A model generated the notes under the pieces. The model did not search any database. It worked only from the letters and a program-made list of their open reading frames with translations, and was not told the origin of the DNA. A DNA stretch of 21,696 bases from Bacillota bacterium (lineage in GTDB: Bacteria; Bacillota; Sulfobacillia; JAJZYS01; JAJYTV01), in contig JAKAPV010000014.1 in the NCBI GenBank assembly GCA_021806845.1, positions 1 through 21,696 of the forward strand, in the 5' to 3' direction. Position numbers and translations under genes: made by a program. Below, piece by piece: positions 15,223 to 21,696 of this stretch. Each line of letters starts with the position of its first letter. Position 1 is the first letter of the stretch.

Positions 15223-16313
15223 GCTGCACACGCCCTCGGGACGCGGCCCGCAGCGCCCGGCCCGGGCGAGCGCTGATCGAACGCGCCGCCCGCAGCGAAA
15301 TCGCGGCTGGAGGCGACGCGGGGCGCCCGCACAGCCGTCTTCTCTGGCTCTACGCGCTTCTGGCCGTCGCCGTCTTCTCGCTCGCGCTCTTCGGCCTTGC
15401 GGCACGCAACCTCCAGCTCGGCGTGCAGCAGGCGCTTAGCGCGCAGGCGCAAGAGCGCCGGCACGTACACAGCGCGAGCGGATCGCAGCTCAAGGGCTTG
15501 CGGCAGGTGGGGCTCGGCACGTCTTCCGTCACCCTCACGTGGACGCCCGTCCCGGGCGGGTCTCCCTACACGGTCTACCGCGACGGCCGCAAGATCGGGA
15601 GCGTGCGCGGCGCGAGCTTCACCGACACCGGCCTGCGCGGTCCCGCGTCCCACCGCTACACAGTGCGGGACCGCTACGGGCAGGAGAGCAGCGTGACGGC
15701 GCGGGTCGGGCTGCGCTGGCCCCGGCTGCGCGCGCAGGACGCGCGGTCCATCGCCCTCATCACCACCTACCCGAGCCTCGAGGACGTGCTCCTCGGCCGC
15801 GTCGAAGGCGGCACCGGGTTCGTCGTCAGCCCCGCTTGCGATATCCTCACGGCGTACCACGTGGTGCGCAGCGCGCACCTGTTCATCGATGTCGCGCTGC
15901 CGGGAGATGCGCTGGTGCATGCCCGCGTCCTCGCATCCGATCCGGGCAAGGACCTGGCGCTGCTGGCCGTGCCGGCGGGCACAGGATGCGGCCCGCCCCT
16001 CGCCTTCGCCGCGCAGCCGCCGGCCGACGGCACGTCCATCGGCCTCCTGGGCCACCGGGGACTCCGGGAACTCGCCTTGGCCTCGGGCGCGGTGCTCGGG
16101 CAGAGCGAGCCCGTCGACGTCACGAGCCTCGGGATCCTGCACGAGTTCCCGTTCCGGGCGAGCGTCGATCCCGGGGACAGCGGCGCCCCCCTCCTCAACC
16201 GCCTGGGGCAGGTGGTGGGGGTGGTCGACGCGCGCAGCAGCGGCACCATCGGCTACGCCGTGCCTGGGACGGCAGCGGCGGCATTCGTGCGGCGCGTCGC
16301 CGGGGCGCCTTAA
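15219..16313 (+). CDS. Membrane-anchored FN3 plus trypsin-like serine protease
   Basis: About 364 residues if started at CTG 15219. One membrane segment (residues 41-61, LLWLYALLAVAVFSLALFGL) acts as a signal anchor. A fibronectin type III-like domain follows (about 95-163: SSVTLTWTPVPGG..YTVYRDG..YTVRDRYGQES), then a chymotrypsin-fold protease with H214 (LTAYHVV), D245 (GKDLALL) and S321 (DPGDSGAP), a complete triad. There is no PDZ domain, unlike HtrA/DegP. The protease should face outward. No ATG, GTG or TTG lies in frame before the membrane segment; CTG 15219 (overlapping the J-protein stop) or CTG 15273 must serve, or the start is otherwise unusual. Its stop overlaps that of the convergent ABC permease. 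Confidence 0.8.
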   Translation: MSCTRPRDAARSARPGRALIERAARSEIAAGGDAGRPHSRLLWLYALLAVAVFSLALFGLAARNLQLGVQQALSAQAQERRHVHSASGSQLKGLRQVGLGTSSVTLTWTPVPGGSPYTVYRDGRKIGSVRGASFTDTGLRGPASHRYTVRDRYGQESSVTARVGLRWPRLRAQDARSIALITTYPSLEDVLLGRVEGGTGFVVSPACDILTAYHVVRSAHLFIDVALPGDALVHARVLASDPGKDLALLAVPAGTGCGPPLAFAAQPPADGTSIGLLGHRGLRELALASGAVLGQSEPVDVTSLGILHEFPFRASVDPGDSGAPLLNRLGQVVGVVDARSSGTIGYAVPGTAAAAFVRRVAGAP

Positions 16314-17143
16314 AGCTCTCGCCGGCGCATGCTCCAGATGGCGAGACCGAGGACGATCAGGAGCCAGATCGCCGTCCAGATGTAGAACGCGGTGGTCTGC
16401 GGTCCGAGCGCCGCGAAGGGGTTCGCTCCGATCCGCCCGATGCTGCGCAGCAGCACGACCACCGACGGAGGTTCGAGATAGTACTCCGCGGCCTGCCAGA
16501 GCCCGTTGGTCGGCAGCAGGATCTGCGCCGTCCCGCCGATCTGCAGCAGGGTCGCGTTGTGCAGCGCCTGGCCGAGCCCGCCCGCGATGCCCGCCATCCA
16601 GGCGACGAAGAAGGCGACCATGCCGACGATCGCGGAGGTGATGGTGGAGAGGCGCGTGCTCAGGGCGAGCGCCAGCGTCATCAGGAGCAGGGCCTCCCAC
16701 GTCATGGCAAGCAGAGCGTAGACGGGGTGCGGCGGCACGAACCCCACGGCCCAGAAGGCCGTGAGGAACTCGAGGCCTCCCGTCAGGAGGGAGAAGACTC
16801 CGATCAGCGCTGCGAGCCCGAGCCACTTGCCGAGGATGTAGCGCATGCGCGTAAGCGGGCGCGCGAGCAGCGAGAGGGCCACACCCGATTCGATCTCCGG
16901 CGCCACAGCGGCGGCGGAGAGGAACGTGGCCGCGAGCGCCAGGATGCCCGAGAAGATCAGCATGACAAAGATGAGCTGTTCGGAAGCGAACAGCATCGCC
17001 TCACCGCCCGGACCGTACGCGTGGGCAAGCGCGCGAAACGCCCAGCTGCTCAAGGCGACGACCACAAGCGTCGTCAGCAGCAGCACAAGCGTCGTGCGCC
17101 GGCGCAGCAGCTCCTGCAGCGTGAGCCTCGCGACCGCCCGCAT
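16310..17143 (-). CDS. ABC-2 type transporter permease
   Basis: A 277-residue membrane protein with about six hydrophobic helices and a first helix after a basic N-terminus (RLTLQELLRRRTTLVLLLTTLVVVALSSW). The block APEIESGVALSLLARPLTRMRYILGKWLG is the typical amphipathic coupling region of ABC-2 / NosY-like permeases. ATG 17143 overlaps the TGA of the ATPase gene (ATGA), so the two are co-translated and form one exporter. The substrate is unknown. Its stop overlaps that of the convergent protease by 3 bases. Confidence 0.88.
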   Translation of the reverse strand: MRAVARLTLQELLRRRTTLVLLLTTLVVVALSSWAFRALAHAYGPGGEAMLFASEQLIFVMLIFSGILALAATFLSAAAVAPEIESGVALSLLARPLTRMRYILGKWLGLAALIGVFSLLTGGLEFLTAFWAVGFVPPHPVYALLAMTWEALLLMTLALALSTRLSTITSAIVGMVAFFVAWMAGIAGGLGQALHNATLLQIGGTAQILLPTNGLWQAAEYYLEPPSVVVLLRSIGRIGANPFAALGPQTTAFYIWTAIWLLIVLGLAIWSMRRREL

Positions 17144-18072
17144 CAGTTGGCCTCCAGGAGGCCGAGAAAGCGTTCCTCGAGCGTCGCGCGCCGGAGCTCC
17201 ACGCCGTAGACGCGCGCGCCTGCGGCGCAGAGCGCCGCGACGAGGTCCGGCACCTGCGCGCGGCGGATCCCCTCGACCTCGAGCGCGCTGCCGCGCAGCG
17301 TCACGGCGCCGAAGGAGGCGAGATCCCGGAGCATCGCGTCTGTGACTCCCGCCGCCTCGATCCGCGCGCCGGTCTGGGCCAGGAGCTCTTCGAGCCTGCC
17401 CTCCGCGATGACCCGGCCCTGGTCCAGGACGGCCACGCGCTCGCAGACGAGTTCCACTTCGCTCAAGAGGTGCGAATTGAGGAAGACTGTCGTTCCCCTC
17501 GCCTTGAGCTTTCGAATGATCTCCCGCACGTCGTGTCGCCCGACGGGGTCGAGCGCGGACGTCGGCTCGTCGAGGATGATGAGTTCTGGCTCCCCGACCA
17601 GTGCGACGGCGAGTCCGAGGCGCTGCTGCATGCCCTTCGAGAAGGTGCCGACGCGATCGCGCCTGCGCTGCCCGAGGCCCACGAGTTCGAGGGCCCCCTC
17701 CGCCTCGCGGCGGCAGTCGGCGGCCGGGAGGTGCAGGAGCGCGCCGTGCGCCGCCAGCAGCTCCTCGGCGCTCAGCCAGTCCTGGTAGCGAAAGAGTTCC
17801 GGCAGGTAGCCCACGCGCCTGCGCACCTCCACGTCCCCCAGGGGCTCGCCGAGCAGGAGCCCCTCCCCGGCCGTCGGCCGCGTGAGGCCGAGCAGGAGTT
17901 TCACCGCCGTCGTCTTGCCTGCCCCGTTCGGCCCGAGAAAGCCGAACACTTCGCCGCGCGGCACCGTCATGGTGAGGTCCGAGAGTGCGGCCTTGCCGCC
18001 GTACCGCTTGGAGAGCCCTTCCGTGCGGATCGCCGGGTCCTCCGCGGCGGCAAGGTTCATCTCCACAGGCAT
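17143..18072 (-). CDS. ABC transporter ATP-binding protein
   Basis: 309 residues. Walker A is GPNGAGKTT (47-55), the Q-loop region is YLPELFRYQDWLS, the signature is FSKGMQQRL (about 144-152), Walker B is LIILDEP (164-170), and the switch histidine lies in NSHLLSEVE. The C-terminal extension (GARIEAAGVTDAMLRDL...) is typical of ABC-2 exporters of the CcmA/NatA type. The start is ATG 18072, with AGGAGG 6 bases upstream; ATG 18126 is in frame but would read through the palindrome at 18090-18117. It partners with the permease downstream through an ATGA overlap. Confidence 0.92.
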   Translation of the reverse strand: MPVEMNLAAAEDPAIRTEGLSKRYGGKAALSDLTMTVPRGEVFGFLGPNGAGKTTAVKLLLGLTRPTAGEGLLLGEPLGDVEVRRRVGYLPELFRYQDWLSAEELLAAHGALLHLPAADCRREAEGALELVGLGQRRRDRVGTFSKGMQQRLGLAVALVGEPELIILDEPTSALDPVGRHDVREIIRKLKARGTTVFLNSHLLSEVELVCERVAVLDQGRVIAEGRLEELLAQTGARIEAAGVTDAMLRDLASFGAVTLRGSALEVEGIRRAQVPDLVAALCAAGARVYGVELRRATLEERFLGLLEAN

Positions 18073-18089
18073 GATGTGCCTCCTCGTGC

Positions 18090-18117
18090 GATAGCCCGGT
18101 CCACGGACCGGGCTATC
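18090..18117. repeat. Perfect 13-bp inverted repeat upstream of the ABC ATPase gene
   Basis: GATAGCCCGGTCC, two central bases, then its exact reverse complement. It lies just before the ribosome binding site of the ABC ATPase gene and about 40 bases after the stop of the upstream exported-protein gene. It may be an operator for a dimeric regulator or a hairpin that ends or attenuates the upstream transcript. No T-run follows on the minus strand. Confidence 0.7.
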
Positions 18118-18156
18118 GGGTCGCATCCCAGTTCGCCGCCCCCTGCGGGTCCCCTG

Positions 18157-19160
18157 CTATCTGGGGGCAGCAGCCAGCTGCATCGACAGTCCGTTGCCGC
18201 TCTCCGCCGGCACGGGCCGCGACGCGTCAAGCCGTGCGCCAGTCCAGCTGTACGTCACGTCGACGCTGGGGAGAGACGGCGCGTACATGGGATCCTTGGG
18301 CAGATAGCGGGCGAAGCGCAGCGTTACGCTGTTGGGTCCCCACGACGCGATGCTGATCTCAACCGACTCCTCGCCGAGGTTCGGGATCATCGCCAACCGG
18401 TCGCTGCCAAGAAGGTCGCGCCGTCCCAGAACAGCACGTACTGGCCGTACCCGTCCGCCGTCGGCGTGCGCACCGCGGGGACCGCGGTCAGCATGCCGCC
18501 GTGTCCGTCGGAGACCGCAACGATCTTTCCGACAACAGCGAGGTGCATGCCGGTGCCGTTCTCCGTCGCCTGCGCGAGCACCGCATCGACCATCGACCGT
18601 GTGAGCGTGCCGCCGTAGCTTGCGGGCAGGGTCATGGCAAGACCGTTGCCGGCAGCCGCGGAGACGGGCTTCGACGCGGTGAGGCGCGAGCCGTTCCACC
18701 GATAGGTCACGTATTCGATCGGCAGGGACGGGGCTGCCATCGGGTCGGTCGGGCGGTATTGCGCAAACGCGACCGTGACAAATCCGGTTCCTGACCTGAC
18801 GATCCCCGCCGAAACAGCCTCCGCACCAAGGTACGGAAGCTTCGCCAGGCGGTCGCTGCCGAGGAAGGTCGCGTCGTGCCAGAAGAGGATGTACTGCCCG
18901 AGACCGTCGGCAGTCGGAAAGCGGACGGCCGGCACCGCCGTGATGGTGCCGCCGCGGCCGTCCGCTACCGTGACGATCTTGCCGTCCAGGGCGAGGTGTT
19001 CGCCGCTCACGCCGGTTTCCGCGGCTGCGCCGAGCACTGCCAGTACCGCGGAGCGCGTCAGGCCGGAATACCGGCCTCCCGCCGCGCAAGCCGCGGCGGG
19101 AGCGATGACCACGAGCGCGGCCGTGATGCCTGCGAGCCACTTCGAGCGCGTACTTCTCAG
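18157..19160 (-). pseudogene. Exported two-repeat LppP/LprE-like protein with a frameshift
   Basis: From CTG 19160 the frame gives a basic start and hydrophobic stretch (LRSTRSKWLAGITAALVVIA) ending in PAAACAAGG, a Sec signal, possibly a lipoprotein. Two homologous units follow (about 19063-18630 and 18612-18170), each with GKIV-V-DG-GG--TAVPAVR-PTADG-GQY, ATFLGSDRLA, then DPM-APSLP---VTY-W-G-RL. The last block resembles the LppP/LprE lipoprotein family. In unit 2 the frame breaks near 18410: unit 1 has ACCTTCCTCGGCAGC where unit 2 has ACCTTCTTGGCAGC, one base fewer. The remainder of unit 2 continues in another frame to TAG 18157-18159. It lies 15 bases after the anti-sigma gene. It is either a recent pseudogene or a sequencing error. 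Confidence 0.72.
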
Positions 19161-19175
19161 GTTTTTGCCCCCGCT

Positions 19176-20333
19176 TCAGTGCAGACCTTGAGCCACCTCA
19201 AGCGCCTTTGCCTCGGATACGCTGCCGGCGACAGCGTAGACCATGCCGTCCTTCTGCCAGACGATCGCGCTGCCCAGGCCCGACGCGTCCGAGATGGCAA
19301 GCCCCTGTACGCCTTGGACCGAGACGTTCTGTGAAACCATCCGGCTCGCCGGGATGGGGATCGGCAGGGTGCGCGTCGGATCTCCGATCGACTTGATCTC
19401 CGCCGCGAGCTGCGGCGAGATGCCGGGTATGGCGAGGAAGTACTGCTCCATCCCCTGCACTGTCGCGCCCGTCGAATAGACCTTCGGCGCCGGCGCCTGC
19501 GCGATCACGAGCTGCGGCATGCTGGGTGACTGGCCCGACACACTCGAGGGAGAGCCTCCGTTGGGCGTCGCGGAGGACTGCTGCCAGAGGTTCGTGAGCG
19601 AGCCGCCATAGATCGCCACGACTGCGGGCCCCGTTGTGACGGAGATGGTGCTGCCCGCGAGATCGGCGGGCAGGGGCGGCAGCTGCAGGTGCTGCGCCGC
19701 CGCGTAGGCCGCGATCTTCGACGCGCTGAGCGTCAGGGATTCCGTGTGGCTCGGCAGCACGCCGTACACCGGTGCGCCGAACCCCGCCGGCATGCCCGCA
19801 CCCGCTGTGAGCACCGGGAAGCCTGCCTCCGCGGCGGCCGCGGCGCGGTCCGCGACCGGGTCGAGGCGCATGCTCCGCGTGCCGTGCATGGTGCCGAGCT
19901 CCCGCAGGTCCGGCAGCCCGGCGACGTTGGACGGAGAGACGGGGATGGCCTGGAAGGACTGCGGCTGGAAGATCAGGAGCAGCCCCTTCGCGTAGCTGCC
20001 GATCGGCGTGAATCCGATCGCGAGCACGACCGCGGCCGCCGCCGACCAGCCGGCGATCTTGCCGTAGGGCAGCCGGCGCAGGGGAGCCGCCTCCGGCCGC
20101 GCCCGCCGCCCCTGTGCCAGCTGCGTGTGCAGGCGCTCGCGCGCCGCGGCGGCATCGGAACGCGTCGGTTCGCCAGTTCCGAAGCGCTGCGCGAGCAGTT
20201 CCGCGTCGGCGCGCATCGCTGCGATGCGTCCGCCGCATGCGGGGCAGTCCTGCGCGTGGCGGCGGACCGATGCCGCAACCGACTGCGGCTCGTCGAGCAG
20301 TCGCCGGAGGTCACCGTCCTTGGGATGACGCAT
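19176..20333 (-). CDS. Anti-sigma factor (zinc-finger type, one membrane segment)
   Basis: 385 residues. The N-terminal cytoplasmic part has the H-x3-C-x2-C zinc motif of ZAS anti-sigma factors (H26, C30, C33 in HAQDCPACGG). One membrane helix lies at about 92-111 (KIAGWSAAAAVVLAIGFTPIG). The outer part of about 270 residues ends in IVWQKDGMVYAVAGSVSEAKALEVAQGL, similar to the DUF4367-type sensor tail. The start is ATG 20333 with AAAGGAG 7 bases upstream. It overlaps the end of the sigma factor gene by 23 bases. It should hold that sigma factor at the membrane until an envelope signal arrives. Confidence 0.88.
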   Translation of the reverse strand: MRHPKDGDLRRLLDEPQSVAASVRRHAQDCPACGGRIAAMRADAELLAQRFGTGEPTRSDAAAARERLHTQLAQGRRARPEAAPLRRLPYGKIAGWSAAAAVVLAIGFTPIGSYAKGLLLIFQPQSFQAIPVSPSNVAGLPDLRELGTMHGTRSMRLDPVADRAAAAAEAGFPVLTAGAGMPAGFGAPVYGVLPSHTESLTLSASKIAAYAAAQHLQLPPLPADLAGSTISVTTGPAVVAIYGGSLTNLWQQSSATPNGGSPSSVSGQSPSMPQLVIAQAPAPKVYSTGATVQGMEQYFLAIPGISPQLAAEIKSIGDPTRTLPIPIPASRMVSQNVSVQGVQGLAISDASGLGSAIVWQKDGMVYAVAGSVSEAKALEVAQGLH

Positions 20334-20841
20334 GTGCAAGCTCCTTTCGCAAAGCCATTTCCGCCCGACGCAGGCGCGTGCCCACCTGGTCCAGCGGAAC
20401 GCCGAGGGTTTCCGAGATCTCCTGGTAGCGAAGTCCCGCGTAGCGGAGCGCCAGTATCTGGGCGCTCTGCGGGCGCAGGCGGGCGAGCGCCGTGCGCAGC
20501 TCCTGCGCCGCCTCGCGCGCGAGCAGTTCCCTTGCGGGGTCGGCGGGGGCGGATCCCGCGCCCTGCGCGTGCTCGCGTTCGCGCCGGTCGCGGCGGCGCT
20601 CCGCCCGCAGCGCGTTGAGCGCCACATGGCTTGCGGCCGCGTACAGCCAGGGGCCCGGGCGCTCCGGCAGAGCTCCCTCGAAGCGCCGGTAGAACGCGAG
20701 GAAGACCTCCTGGGCCGCGTCCTCCGCCTGCGAGCCTTCGCCCAGCACGCGCTGGGCGATGCGCACGACCTTCGGCCACTCGGCCAGGAAGAGCGCATCG
20801 AATGCGTCTTCACGTTCGTCGCGAGAACGCGTGATGGCCAC
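20311..20841 (-). CDS. ECF-type RNA polymerase sigma factor
   Basis: 176 residues. Region 2 reads FDALFLAEWPKVVRIAQRVLGEGSQAEDAAQEVFLAFYRRF, and region 4 reads LARLRPQSAQILALRYAGLRYQEISETLGVPLDQVGTRLRRAEMALRKEL with its helix-turn-helix. A charged linker (ERRRDRREREHAQ) lies between. There is no region 1 or 3, so it is an ECF sigma factor. The start is GTG 20841, 5 bases after AGAGG; longer forms reading into the promoter region are unlikely. The anti-sigma gene overlaps its 3' end. Likely targets include its own operon, though no repeated ECF promoter was identified. Confidence 0.9.
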   Translation of the reverse strand: MAITRSRDEREDAFDALFLAEWPKVVRIAQRVLGEGSQAEDAAQEVFLAFYRRFEGALPERPGPWLYAAASHVALNALRAERRRDRREREHAQGAGSAPADPARELLAREAAQELRTALARLRPQSAQILALRYAGLRYQEISETLGVPLDQVGTRLRRAEMALRKELAHASSQGR

Positions 20842-20911
20842 CTCCGCCTCTCGCCTCCTCTCTATCCTGCAAAGCACCGCCGGGCCTGCGCAAGTGACGC
20901 ATCGCGCGGAA

Positions 20912-20940
20912 ATCCTACGGACGAGTCGCGCAGGGGCCAA
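20912..20940 (-). promoter_or_regulatory. Candidate sigma-A-like promoter for the sigma factor operon
   Basis: On the minus strand TTGGCC (20940-20935) and TAGGAT (20917-20912) are separated by exactly 17 bases. Each matches 4 of 6 consensus positions. The start would be about 65 bases before GTG 20841. No second promoter with an AAC-type ECF -35 was recognised. Confidence 0.35.
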
Positions 20941-20980
20941 GTGCCGGGGTGCAGAAATGGCGTTCAGGAGGTAAGGCAAC

Positions 20981-21696
20981 GTGTCCGATCCAAAACGCTC
21001 GTCGACGCGCTTCGTCCATCCAGGCACGGAGCGCGATCCGGCCACGGGGGCCGTCGTGCCTGCCGTCTACCGCGCCGTCAGCTACCATCACAAAGACCCG
21101 ACGACCCCGCTGCGCTACGACTACGCGCGATCCGGGAATCCGACCCGCGAGGCGCTTGAGCGCGCGATCGCCGCTCTCGAGGGCGGCAGCCGAACGATGG
21201 CCTTCGCATCAGGCAACGCGGCGCTCGCGTCGACCTTCCTGCTGTTCGCCGCGGGAGATCACCTGATCGTCACCCGCGACTGCCAGGGCGGCACGCAGCG
21301 CATGCTGCGCGCGGTGTTCGCCCGCTTCGGGCTGAGCGTCAGCTACGTCGACACGGATGACCTCGATGCGCTGACGGCGGCGCTGCGGCCGTCGACGCGC
21401 GCAGTGCTGGTCGAGAACTTCTCCAATCCCTTCCTGAGGGTGACCGACATCCCCGCTGTGGCGGAGTGGGCGCACGAAAGAGGCCTCCTGCTGCTCGTCG
21501 ACAACACATTCCTGACGCCCTATCTGCAGGCGCCGATCGTTCTCGGCGCCGACATCGTGCTGCACAGCGCGACGAAGATGATCTCCGGCCATGGTGACGT
21601 GACGGCGGGCCTGGCGACCGCGCGCACGGAAGACCTTTCGCGCCAGCTCTACACCGTGCTCAACTCCGCGGGCGCGATCCTCTCCCCCGATCGGAA
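20981..21696 (+). CDS. Cystathionine gamma-synthase/beta-lyase-type PLP enzyme (3' end outside window)
   Basis: The first 238 residues are present. Family blocks include TGAVVPAVYRAVSY, the arginine-rich RYDYARSGNPTREALERAIAALEGG, FASGNAALAS, the YGGT-like DCQGGTQR, NPFLRVTDI, VDNTFLTPYLQAP, and the PLP lysine in HSATKMISGHGDV. This matches Cys/Met-metabolism enzymes such as Bacillus MetI. It catalyses gamma-replacement or beta-elimination in transsulfuration or methionine synthesis. One notable change is that the usual tyrosine in the YGGT loop is Gln here (CQGGT). The start is GTG 20981 with AGGAGGT 8 bases upstream. It is divergent from the sigma factor gene. Confidence 0.9.
   Translation, partial: MSDPKRSSTRFVHPGTERDPATGAVVPAVYRAVSYHHKDPTTPLRYDYARSGNPTREALERAIAALEGGSRTMAFASGNAALASTFLLFAAGDHLIVTRDCQGGTQRMLRAVFARFGLSVSYVDTDDLDALTAALRPSTRAVLVENFSNPFLRVTDIPAVAEWAHERGLLLLVDNTFLTPYLQAPIVLGADIVLHSATKMISGHGDVTAGLATARTEDLSRQLYTVLNSAGAILSPDR

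Noticed and set aside
15539..17209. Long plus-strand frame over the protease and ABC permease
   Set aside because: It crosses two real genes on opposite strands and is Arg/His/Glu-rich with no motif.
1..21696. CRISPR arrays, insertion sequences, tRNA or rRNA genes
   Set aside because: No regularly spaced repeats, transposase motifs, terminal repeats, tRNA cloverleaf or rRNA-like segments were seen on either strand.

Overview
This is GC-rich chromosomal DNA, probably from a high-GC member of the Bacillota (Firmicutes). The best indicators are a YjfB-type small protein, a YqeG-type HAD phosphatase, a PolX/PHP protein laid out like Bacillus YshC, a MetI-like PLP enzyme, and strong GGAGG ribosome binding sites. 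Third codon positions are almost all G or C in the real genes. There are no phage, transposon, CRISPR, rRNA or tRNA signals. Genus cannot be set from this window.

Layout. (1) 1-741, plus: the tail of an unknown gene, a small unknown ORF and a YjfB-like gene closed by a strong hairpin. (2) 846-4864, plus: SCP2-domain protein, zinc alcohol dehydrogenase, aldehyde dehydrogenase, family 2 glycosyltransferase and the C-terminal half of a MOSC protein. (3) 4861-11175, minus, one tightly packed run read from right to left: a second SCP2-domain protein (about 60% identical to the first by hand alignment), an MFS transporter, a sphingosine-1-phosphate-lyase-like PLP enzyme, an FGGY kinase, and a PolX-like protein with an intact PHP domain but a degraded polymerase palm. 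(4) 11384-12607, plus: another MFS transporter, possibly leaderless. (5) 12624-14812, minus: GNAT acetyltransferase, a 235-bp leader region, YqeG-type HAD phosphatase and an alpha/beta hydrolase. (6) 14917-16313, plus: a one-domain J protein coupled to a membrane-anchored FN3/trypsin-like protease. (7) 16310-20841, minus: ECF sigma factor, anti-sigma factor, a duplicated exported LppP/LprE-like protein carrying a frameshift, then an ABC ATPase and permease. (8) 20981-end, plus: cystathionine gamma-synthase/beta-lyase-type enzyme, cut by the window edge.

How the genes may work together. Regions 2 and 3 each begin with an SCP2 lipid-carrier-like protein and continue with enzymes for alcohols and aldehydes (ADH, ALDH) or for cleaving phosphorylated amino-alcohols (S1P-lyase-like). 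Together they could form a catabolic island for a lipid-like or amino-polyol substrate, but this is inference. Region 7 looks like a cell-envelope response unit: sigma, anti-sigma, exported protein and exporter. Several genes (YjfB-like, glycosyltransferase, exported repeat protein, protease) have no well-placed ATG, GTG or TTG, but have a CTG at the position expected for a start, in most cases behind a ribosome binding site.
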